Assembly (NCBI GenBank): GCA_946413885.1
Contig: CAMKMK010000041.1
Span: forward strand, 1 to 13,823
Reading direction: 5' to 3'
Length of the DNA: 13,823 nt
Origin: an uncultured Prevotellaceae bacterium
Lineage (GTDB): Bacteria; Bacteroidota; Bacteroidia; Bacteroidales; Bacteroidaceae
Shown: one piece after another, positions 7,261-13,719 of the stretch
Layout: each line of letters opens with the position of its first letter
Numbering within the stretch: the stretch's first letter is position 1
Position numbers and translations under genes: made by a program
Notes under the pieces: generated by a model
Told to the model about the DNA's origin: nothing
Databases searched by the model: none
The model's input: the letters and a program-made list of their open reading frames with translations, nothing else

Positions 7261-8310
7261 TTACGTATTGGTTATCAATGATATAAGTTGTTCCTCAGTA
7301 AGCATCCTGACAGCCCTCTCAGGATGACTCCTACGGATGGCCTCCACCAGATTCTCCTGGGTGAACATTAATCCTTCGAAAGCTTCCCGGAAAGCCTTCT
7401 GGGCGTCCGCGAGTTCAAAGAAATCGCCTGTCACGCTCACTTCTCTCACGATGCTTCCCTTGAGCCGGAAATGCACCTCAACGGAGCCGCATCCTTCCAC
7501 TCTCGCTTGCCTCACTTCCTCGTCGCGAGCCGAACTCCCGTAGAGAAAATCATAGGCGTAGTAGGTTTGCTCCAGCTGCTCAATCTCTCTCACGTCGCTC
7601 TCCTTCAGCACGATACAGCGGTCCGTCAGCATTCCTCGCAGCTCCTCTCGCAGCCATCCCACCTCCTGCTGCTCAGAAAGGCCCTCAGGAGCCCTCAGCA
7701 TGCCTTTCAGCACACCTATCCTCGCCCTGACGCTCTGCACGCCCTTCGCGCTGAGTTTCTGAGGGTTGGAATGCAGGGCACCTTGCAACAGGTCGGGATC
7801 CGTGTCATAAAGCATTGTTCCATGAATCACGTCACGTTCCCCCATGTGATAGAACGCGTTGCCACACACCTTGCCTCTGCCCATCAGGACGACATCGTTG
7901 CGTCCATGCACCTCTGCCTCCGCTCCAAGCCTTCTCAGGGCGCCTGCCACCGTTTCGGCATACTCGCGGAACAGATCCTCGACTCTGGCGTGAGGGGTGA
8001 CGAGACTTATCATGATGTTGCCCTCGTCGGCATAGATGGCTCCACCGCCACTCTTCCTGCGGATGACATCGATATGATGCTCGCGGCAGAAATCGAGGTT
8101 TACCTCCTGATGAGCCACCTGATTGCGCCCCATGACGACCGTTCGTCCCAGCTGCCAGGTGAACAGGTAGCTGTCAGCAGGCAGATTCCTGGCGATCCAC
8201 TCCTCGGCAGCCAGATAGAAAGGGGCTCTCTTCTTTACTCCAGGAGAGACGCCAAGAGATGCACCCTCTGATATCTCTACGTAACATGCCGGAAAATGCG
8301 TTGTCTTCAT
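7261..8310 (-). CDS. lplA: Lipoate-protein ligase A
   Basis: This is an ATP-dependent ligase that attaches free lipoate (as lipoyl-AMP) to the lysine of lipoyl domains, here most likely Lys64 of GcvH. Hallmarks are RRKSGGGAIYADEGN (residues 84-98), the GRNDVVLMGRGKVCGNA segment with the probable catalytic Lys147, then HGTMLYDTD and KLSAKGVQSVRARIG. A C-terminal accessory domain spans about 260-349, so this is the full-length bacterial ligase rather than the short catalytic-domain form. The ATG at 8308-8310 lies eight bases after the peptidase stop, and AAAGGAAAC overlapping that stop may serve as a distant ribosome site. The gene starts the glycine cleavage block. It implies use of scavenged lipoate; whether lipA/lipB exist elsewhere cannot be seen here. 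Confidence 0.95.
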   Translation of the reverse strand: MKTTHFPACYVEISEGASLGVSPGVKKRAPFYLAAEEWIARNLPADSYLFTWQLGRTVVMGRNQVAHQEVNLDFCREHHIDVIRRKSGGGAIYADEGNIMISLVTPHARVEDLFREYAETVAGALRRLGAEAEVHGRNDVVLMGRGKVCGNAFYHMGERDVIHGTMLYDTDPDLLQGALHSNPQKLSAKGVQSVRARIGVLKGMLRAPEGLSEQQEVGWLREELRGMLTDRCIVLKESDVREIEQLEQTYYAYDFLYGSSARDEEVRQARVEGCGSVEVHFRLKGSIVREVSVTGDFFELADAQKAFREAFEGLMFTQENLVEAIRRSHPERAVRMLTEEQLISLITNT

Positions 8311-8318
8311 TACTTCAA

Positions 8319-10499
8319 TTAGTTTCCTTTGATGATAATGTTCACCAAAGCTGTCACATCAGCTATATTGATGATTCCATCTCCATTCATGTCAGCAGTT
8401 GAATCGTATTTCCCTTTATTCAAAAGTTCCAGCATTGCTGTCACGTCAGCTATAGATAGTTTACCGTCGCCGTTCACGTCTCCCCGCTGCGTCGTCCCAT
8501 TGATCTTCACGACGGGATTCGCTGGGGAATAGACCTCTCGCGCCACATTCGAACCTGCCTCCTTCGACTTCATCACGATGCGATAGGTGCCTGTTGGAAG
8601 AGTGGCGGGAATGGTAAAGTTTTTAGTGATGGAATAAATAGGATAGTTTCTGGACTTCAGATTGTTGAAAGAGACGACTTCGCCCAGCTCGTAACTGATG
8701 TTTCCAGCACAGGCGTATGCCTTGATCGTTCCTGTGAAGGACTGGAAGGAAACGTTCTCCAGTTTTGCGCCCTCTGGAACGTTGAATCTCATCGTGCTCC
8801 CAGCGGTATATTCCGACTTGTCGACTGAATAGGAAAGACAGCCGAAGGACTTGCCTTCATCCGTTCCATTGTCTGGCTGGATGCCACAATAGAGGCTGTA
8901 ATCATACGAGTAATCCACGCCCTGCCCCACCATGTTGTCGAGGAGGAAATAACCATTGCAGACGCCGCCCCAACCCCAGTTGACGTGATAGTAAGGAGTG
9001 GAGCCGTCGTAGCGGAATCCGTCGATGATGAATGCGTGGCCATAGTTCTCCTGAGACGTGCCGCCCACGAAGACAGGACGCCTGATGGCCAGCTCGTTCT
9101 GAAGATGTTCATGCATGCGCACCTCTCCCAGAAAAGCGAGAGTCACCTCTTCCAAGCTGGGATCGTAGGAGAAATTCTCGATGAGCGCCTTTCCTGCGGC
9201 AGCATAGTAGGCGAAACTGGAATTAACCGTATAGTCCATTTCTACGGATGCTCCACAGGCGGCATGAAGCTTTGCCACCTCTGCCCCCTCCTCATCGGAA
9301 TAGCCGCAGGGATACTTATACGTGGAACCGCTGAGGGTGAAACAGTTTCCAGTCTTCTTGAGCGTCAGGTAGAATTCCTCGTCCGACCAAGTGCTTTTGT
9401 CAATCTTCCTCACCAGCGACCATTGCGAGGATCCCTTCTCCTGGATGCCGATGTAGAGGCGGTAGTTTCCGTCGCTGATGCTGTAAGGCAGGACGGGATA
9501 CAGCGCGTAGCTGAAGTAATAGTATCCTGCGCCAAGTGAAATGAAAGGATTCGGATTCTGATACCGATCAATAATGGGAACGGGGCGGATGAAATTCCCT
9601 TTGCTGTCAGTCAGGATGGGTCGCGCCTTGAACTCCAAGTCCCCTCCCGACAAATTCCAGAACTCATTCAGAACGATATCGTTGTATTCGTCAAATTCCA
9701 TGCTCGTGAAAAACATCTTCTTTGTGTTGTTTACCGTCTCCTGGGCTGTATAGGGCTCCACAGGGTACGAGTATGTATCTCTGATCTTCGTCCAGTTGAA
9801 AGTCGTAGAGGTGCAGTTCCAGGTGACAGGAATCTTCTTGGTCGTCGTGGTGTAGCTGATGGGGCTTCCTTTCATCCTTTGAGGGTACTCATAGTATTTC
9901 ATAATCTGAGCCATCGCTGTAGCCACACAACCCGTCAGCGGCCTTTGTCCATCCACGATAGGGCAGGTACTGTTGTAGGGAGTCCGCTGGTCGTAAACGA
10001 TCTCCCCCAGCAGAGGTTCCACAGAGGCAAACTGACTGTTCGCAAAGAGTTTTCCGCGAGCCCGCTTCTTGGCAACATAGCTCTTGGGGGTAGCCTTCAT
10101 CTTCTCCACGAAGGTCTGCAGGAATGCGACCATCGCATCCGGCAATCCGTCCTTTCTGAAGGTATCAGAGGCTGAGTATGCGATGATCTCAGGCAGACGG
10201 GTATCAGCCGACACAATCACATAGCCAGGAGCATTGTTGGTGAAGGAGAAGACGTAGAACGCCTCTTCGCCATTCTCCAGCAGACTGGCATCCAGGAGGT
10301 CGGAGGACTTGCATCGTACACCCAGCAACGGCACAGCAAAGGGGTCGCTCTGTGTCTCACTCAGATTGAAAGCAGTATAAGCAATGGATCTCATCTCGTC
10401 CATCGACCTTTGGGCTGCACATATCGTTGTTGTCACCATGAGTGCCATCAGCAGCAGCATGGAAACACGTCTTTTGTTTGGCAAATGAATCGTCCTCAT
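8319..10499 (-). CDS. Secreted C10 (streptopain-type) cysteine peptidase with inserted beta-domain and dockerin-like tail
   Basis: This is a predicted exported papain-fold protease of 726 residues. In order: signal peptide (1-29, ...TTTICAAQ); an inhibitory pro-domain of the Spi/streptopain-propeptide type (about 30-150, with PGYVIVSADTRLPEIIAYS); a first catalytic part with Cys191 in PLTGCVATAMAQIMKYY; an extra beta-rich segment (about 249-398); a second catalytic part with EVAKLHAACGASVEMDY, His488 in YGHAFIIDGF and Asn507-Trp508 in YYHVNWGWGG; a C-terminal beta-domain (about 553-668); and two calcium-type loops DVNGDGKLSIAD (674-685) and DMNGDGIINIAD (703-714), as in dockerins. All key catalytic residues are present. 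Cys and His are 297 residues apart, against 148 in streptococcal SpeB. A promoter box lies 26 bp upstream of the start, and lplA follows after 8 bp. It probably digests proteins outside the cell; the substrate is unknown. Confidence 0.9.
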   Translation of the reverse strand: MRTIHLPNKRRVSMLLLMALMVTTTICAAQRSMDEMRSIAYTAFNLSETQSDPFAVPLLGVRCKSSDLLDASLLENGEEAFYVFSFTNNAPGYVIVSADTRLPEIIAYSASDTFRKDGLPDAMVAFLQTFVEKMKATPKSYVAKKRARGKLFANSQFASVEPLLGEIVYDQRTPYNSTCPIVDGQRPLTGCVATAMAQIMKYYEYPQRMKGSPISYTTTTKKIPVTWNCTSTTFNWTKIRDTYSYPVEPYTAQETVNNTKKMFFTSMEFDEYNDIVLNEFWNLSGGDLEFKARPILTDSKGNFIRPVPIIDRYQNPNPFISLGAGYYYFSYALYPVLPYSISDGNYRLYIGIQEKGSSQWSLVRKIDKSTWSDEEFYLTLKKTGNCFTLSGSTYKYPCGYSDEEGAEVAKLHAACGASVEMDYTVNSSFAYYAAAGKALIENFSYDPSLEEVTLAFLGEVRMHEHLQNELAIRRPVFVGGTSQENYGHAFIIDGFRYDGSTPYYHVNWGWGGVCNGYFLLDNMVGQGVDYSYDYSLYCGIQPDNGTDEGKSFGCLSYSVDKSEYTAGSTMRFNVPEGAKLENVSFQSFTGTIKAYACAGNISYELGEVVSFNNLKSRNYPIYSITKNFTIPATLPTGTYRIVMKSKEAGSNVAREVYSPANPVVKINGTTQRGDVNGDGKLSIADVTAMLELLNKGKYDSTADMNGDGIINIADVTALVNIIIKGN

Positions 10500-10524
10500 C
10501 GTTTTTTCATGTTTATAAGTGGTG

Positions 10525-10532
10525 CAAATTTA
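10525..10532 (-). promoter_or_regulatory. Bacteroidetes-type -7 box for the peptidase-lplA-gcv operon
   Basis: The minus strand reads TAAATTTG, a perfect match to the Bacteroidetes primary-sigma consensus TAnnTTTG, 25 bases before the peptidase ATG. No convincing TTTG -33 element was found at the right distance. It lies downstream of the terminator of the preceding operon, so a new transcript start here is sensible. Confidence 0.6.
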
Positions 10533-10619
10533 GATAAAATGTCTGAGATTATGAACCAGTCGAGACAAAAAAGAAGCAAATTGTCATGAAAGAAAGTGAA
10601 TCATAACTCACATACGTTC

Positions 10620-10656
10620 AAAAAAATCCCCAGCAAGATGAAAATCCTGCCAGGGA
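10620..10656 (-). terminator. Rho-independent terminator after the 87-residue gene
   Basis: On the minus strand a 12-base arm TCCCTGGCAGGA (10656-10645) pairs fully, counting three G-U pairs, with TCTTGCTGGGGA (10638-10627). The loop is six bases and seven T residues follow directly (10626-10620). It sits 34 bases past the stop at 10690 and separates the surface-protein operon from the peptidase-gcv operon. Confidence 0.85.
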
Positions 10657-10689
10657 AACATGTAACAATCTATATCGGATTTCACATCC

Positions 10690-10953
10690 TTATTCTTCGT
10701 CCCAATCATCCCAACCGTTATACTCTGGAGCAAGGGCGGAATTCGTGCCGCCTGGACCTTTGTACTTTAGATTGGTATTCCCACCCGTTTTGGTGAACTT
10801 ATTTGAATCATTGAGCAACTGACATTGATGGGTCAAACCTATTATTCTGGTTTCTGGATTCTTATATGACTTCTTGAGCGTTGCTCCAAAATGCTCACGT
10901 TCAGCATAGCTCAAACTTGTTGGGCTTTGCCCTATCTTAACCGCATTTTTCAT
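10690..10953 (-). CDS. Small acidic-tailed protein of unknown function, Prevotella-type
   Basis: This 87-residue protein has no signal peptide or membrane segment. It contains SYKNPETRIIGLTHQCQLLNDS (residues 29-50), then a Gly/Asn/Thr-rich stretch with KTGG and GPGG, and ends in NGWDDWDEE. The pattern of KxYxxPxxxxx...QxLLxxS followed by a low-complexity part and a Trp/acidic tail recalls a widespread group of short Prevotella and Bacteroidales proteins without known function (from memory, not a search). Those usually start just before the YxxP motif; here about 25 extra N-terminal residues precede it and no start codon fits the shorter version. AAAAGGAA lies nine bases upstream of the ATG, which supports the start. 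The gene follows the 740-residue secreted protein by 20 bp and precedes a terminator, so the two are co-transcribed. Confidence 0.7.
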   Translation of the reverse strand: MKNAVKIGQSPTSLSYAEREHFGATLKKSYKNPETRIIGLTHQCQLLNDSNKFTKTGGNTNLKYKGPGGTNSALAPEYNGWDDWDEE

Positions 10954-10973
10954 ATTGTTGTCTTCCTTTTAAT

Positions 10974-13196
10974 TTATTTCACTACAATATTGTGTCCATC
11001 GTGGATATAGAATCCCTTCTGTGTCGGCTTCACGCTGAGCCTCCTGCCACTGAGATCATACCACAGGGATTTATCATTTGCTATTTGCCCATTCACCACT
11101 TCAATTCCAGTCTTATCTTCGCCGAAGTTCAGCACGAAAGACTTTATGGAATTTTCTTCAACATCTCCACAAGTGAGTCCTTCTGCCAGCTGGAAGTAGG
11201 CACGGAAGGCTCCGATGGTCATCTCTTCACTCGGATAATAAAGTGAATTTTCCGCGCCAATGTAGAGCTTGGTCTTGTCGCCATCGCTGTCGATGTAGAG
11301 AGGTTCAAACAGACCTTTGAAGGTGACTGCCTCGGTGCGGATCTCAGCCGGCTCAAAACAACCTATTTCCACATTGGAAAAGATGGGATCTTCAATGCTT
11401 CCTTCCCAGCCTTCCCATTTGATGATATAAGGCTTACCTGCTAAGATTACGTCAATGGTTTCCTCGTCTTTAGTAAAGTTGAGTTCAAGTGTGCCAGAAG
11501 CCTTATCAAACCACGAGGACTCGAGCGTTTTCACCGTAGCTCCATAAAATGGACTGTCCTCATCAGTGAGATCAACATCAAAGGGCAAACAGATTGTATA
11601 CCACCATCCTTCATAATTAAAAACACGCTCTAATTGCACGTCGTAATAATTGCCCACATACTGCTCCAAAGAGATATCGTTTTTATCCTTCAGAATGATT
11701 TTTTTAAAGTTCAGAACCAAAGCGTCATCATAGTCAAAATACAATGTTACCTCTTCTTTTCCCGTGTAGATTTCCTTATTGGGTGTGCAGAGCTCATATT
11801 CAGTCCCTGTTGCGTGGTCATACAATATAAAAGTGACCGGTTCGCCGCCTTCGGTGTAATAGACGGATAACACTACTATTGGATAAGGGTCTCCATCCTC
11901 TGTATTATCGTCCATGAACATGTGTCCCCTGCATTCATCACCCACGAAGGCTGCAATCTCCATTTGAGTATAGTTGTCTTTAATATAGTCGCCATTTATT
12001 TGGACGAAAGCGACAAGGAGCGAAGAAAATTCATACACGCCCTGATTAAAATCAGACCAATGAGACTCATATTGGGGATCTTCTGGCTCTTCTCCTGATG
12101 CATCCTGATGTTCCTCTAAGCCGTGAGCCGGCAGTTTCGGGCACGAAACACCTCTCATGTGTTCTTTGTGGATTGGACTAATGGCAGAAGTGACGTTGTT
12201 CGCTGCATAATCCAGACGGAAGCGCGAGGCATCGTCAGTACTGCGGGCATTAAAGGTGTAGCTCGGATTGGCAAGCAGATCCACATCGTTGCCCGTAAGG
12301 AGATCGACAAGGTGGAGGTAATTGAACTTCACTTCTGTGTCGCTGAGACTGAGGGTATAGGAGCCGTCGCGTTGAGCCTTGAAGCTGACAGGCAGCTGGT
12401 CGATGACTTTGCCGCGAACCAATGCGAAATCCCCGTTTTCCTGTGGAATGAAGATTTTCGTGCTGGTCTCCTTCAGTTGGAACTTAGGCAGCAGACGGCC
12501 TTCGTCGAAACTTACAATGGCGCGGTCGATGATGCCCTTGCTTTGGCTGATGTTGAGAGCAAAGTTCAGTCTCTTGACATCATTCTCTCGGAAAAAAGTC
12601 AAGGTTTCGCCATCTTCTTCAGCGATGACAAAGATTCCCTCCATAGGTCCAACCTCATTGCTGCTCTCGTTGGCCATGATTTCCGTTCGGTCCTCATTCA
12701 ACCTGTAAAATGGGCGGTCCACTGTGGCAACTCCGGCAAAGGGATTGCCTACGAGGTTCCAACCCGAAAATTCGGCATTCTCGGAATAATCCAACTCAAT
12801 AGTTACATCTTCTCCCGTGTTGGGAATGCCGGTGAAGGTAAGGGTGACATCATCTTTAGAAGCATAAAGGTAACCCTTGCCGCTTTCAAGATTGAAGGAT
12901 TCTGCCTTGTAGTTGCGCCATTCGAGTCCCTCCTCTCCATTTTGGTCAAAAGAATAGAGGTCGATGAGGTCGATGTCATCGTTTAGCATATTCGTAACTT
13001 CTTCAGGACTCACATCTTCGCCTATCGGAGAAGCGATAAGGTAATAATACCCTTCACCATCACCATAGCCAGTGATTTCCTTGGTAGTGAAAGATTGAAC
13101 TCTACGTTGCGCCCATGTACCCGCAAGGCAGCAGAGCAGGGCGAGCAGTGTCATCGTCACTCTCGCCAGATTGTGTGTAATCTTCTTGTTTTTCAT
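10974..13196 (-). CDS. Large secreted multi-domain surface protein, function unknown
   Basis: This 740-residue protein starts with a signal peptide (1-30, MTLLALLCCLAGTWAQ). Residues about 45-332 form a beta-rich unit seen in many Prevotella and related secreted proteins: GYYYLIASPIG, FNLESGKGYLYA, GWNLVGNPFAG, VGPMEGIFVIAEEDGETL, and a closing YTFNARSTDDASRFRLDY. A linker rich in Glu and Pro (333-378) follows, then an Ig-like unit (about 380-500: FVQINGDYI, EIAAFVGDECRG, VTFILYDHATGTEYE). Next is a domain with GWWYTICLPFDVDL and ILAGKPYIIKWE (about 512-690), and a final tail WYDLSGRRLS...KGFYIHDGHNIVVK that is common at the C-terminus of Bacteroidales exported proteins. No catalytic motif was recognised; an adhesive or structural surface role is inferred. 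A promoter lies at 13254-13285. The middle of the gene is much more A/T-rich than its N-terminal part. Confidence 0.85.
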   Translation of the reverse strand: MKNKKITHNLARVTMTLLALLCCLAGTWAQRRVQSFTTKEITGYGDGEGYYYLIASPIGEDVSPEEVTNMLNDDIDLIDLYSFDQNGEEGLEWRNYKAESFNLESGKGYLYASKDDVTLTFTGIPNTGEDVTIELDYSENAEFSGWNLVGNPFAGVATVDRPFYRLNEDRTEIMANESSNEVGPMEGIFVIAEEDGETLTFFRENDVKRLNFALNISQSKGIIDRAIVSFDEGRLLPKFQLKETSTKIFIPQENGDFALVRGKVIDQLPVSFKAQRDGSYTLSLSDTEVKFNYLHLVDLLTGNDVDLLANPSYTFNARSTDDASRFRLDYAANNVTSAISPIHKEHMRGVSCPKLPAHGLEEHQDASGEEPEDPQYESHWSDFNQGVYEFSSLLVAFVQINGDYIKDNYTQMEIAAFVGDECRGHMFMDDNTEDGDPYPIVVLSVYYTEGGEPVTFILYDHATGTEYELCTPNKEIYTGKEEVTLYFDYDDALVLNFKKIILKDKNDISLEQYVGNYYDVQLERVFNYEGWWYTICLPFDVDLTDEDSPFYGATVKTLESSWFDKASGTLELNFTKDEETIDVILAGKPYIIKWEGWEGSIEDPIFSNVEIGCFEPAEIRTEAVTFKGLFEPLYIDSDGDKTKLYIGAENSLYYPSEEMTIGAFRAYFQLAEGLTCGDVEENSIKSFVLNFGEDKTGIEVVNGQIANDKSLWYDLSGRRLSVKPTQKGFYIHDGHNIVVK

Positions 13197-13253
13197 CTTC
13201 TCTATTTTTTTTGAATGAATACTGATTTTACATCAAACACCTCTTTTCGCTCG

Positions 13254-13285
13254 TAAAGTTACAACTTTTTTCTCACATACGCAAA
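13254..13285 (-). promoter_or_regulatory. Probable promoter of the surface-protein operon
   Basis: The minus strand carries TTTG (13285-13282), a 20-base spacer and TAACTTTA (13261-13254). This is a one-mismatch copy of the Bacteroidetes TTTG...TAnnTTTG promoter with correct spacing. It leaves a 5' leader of about 50 bases before the ATG at 13196. Confidence 0.6.
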
Positions 13286-13430
13286 CAAATTAGAAGAAAA
13301 AAAAAAGAGGAAAGGCAAAAAGTTTTTTATGGCAACGAAGAGGGCAGAAAAGACATTCAACCAATGGCAGGGATTAGGTAAAATTCATTCAACATTTTCC
13401 AGGGCAGGACAGTTTGATTTTCCGCCACAT

Positions 13431-13591
13431 CGTCCCATCGCCACAACGTATCATTAAGCATATTCCGATGTGCAAAACAGGAAAACAAGAGTTTATTATT
13501 ATATATATATATAATAATAAAATTTTACTGACACTTTATTTTGTGTTGAAAACACCTTAATGATACGTTGTGGCGTTGTGGCGATGGGACG
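13431..13591. repeat. Long inverted repeat, 28-base arms, one arm with an 8-bp internal duplication
   Basis: The left arm (13431-13458, starting cgtcccatcgccacaacg) is the exact reverse complement of the right arm (13556-13591, starting cttaatgatacgttgtggc), except that the right arm carries gttgtggc twice. The spacer is 97 bp. The arms are nearly symmetric about the AT palindrome at 13492-13521. Confidence 0.92.
13492..13521. repeat. Perfect 30-bp AT palindrome
   Basis: tttattatt (13492-13500), six AT steps (13501-13512) and aataataaa (13513-13521) form a perfect palindrome made only of A and T. Its centre lies within one base of the centre of the larger inverted repeat, so the whole 161-bp block can fold as one nested hairpin or cruciform. 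Confidence 0.92.
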
Positions 13592-13594
13592 AAT

Positions 13595-13657
13595 CTGAGT
13601 AATCAGAAAACTCTGAGTAATCGGAATAATCCGACTTCTCCGAGTTCTCCGACACAA
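13595..13657. repeat. 9-bp minisatellite, seven units
   Basis: Consecutive 9-mers are ctgagtaat, cagaaaact, ctgagtaat, cggaataat, ccgacttct, ccgagttct and ccgacacaa. On the minus strand one frame reads as repeated Ser-Asp-Tyr/Ser-Glu-Phe triplets, but no ribosome site supports translation. Confidence 0.75.
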
Positions 13658-13719
13658 CACGTTGAATTGGGAAAGACAACACGTTGAAATCGTCAACACA
13701 ACACGTTGTGTTTCCCCTC
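13654..13719. repeat. Three direct repeats with exact 22-bp spacing
   Basis: The core acaacacgttg starts at 13654, 13676 and 13698. The first two copies share acaacacgttgaa. The third becomes acaacacgttgtg, and with the preceding bases it forms an 8-bp inverted repeat (aacacaac at 13695-13702, gttgtgtt at 13705-13712). The rest of each 22-bp unit is not conserved. Confidence 0.75.

Noticed and set aside
10596..10796. 66-residue plus-strand frame
   Set aside because: It covers the terminator and runs antisense to the 87-residue gene, with no supporting motif.
10690..10953. Small protein as a Spi-type inhibitor of the adjacent C10 peptidase
   Set aside because: It has no signal peptide, no resemblance to the streptopain propeptide or inhibitor, and a terminator separates it from the peptidase gene.
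13329..13457. 42-residue plus-strand frame ending in ATTYH
   Set aside because: There is no ribosome site or family match. Its end is encoded by the left arm of the inverted repeat, which is why the minus frame at 13557-13739 ends with the same residues.
13654..13719. CRISPR array
   Set aside because: The repeat core is only 11-13 bp with remainders of about 10 bp, there are just three copies, and no cas gene is present.
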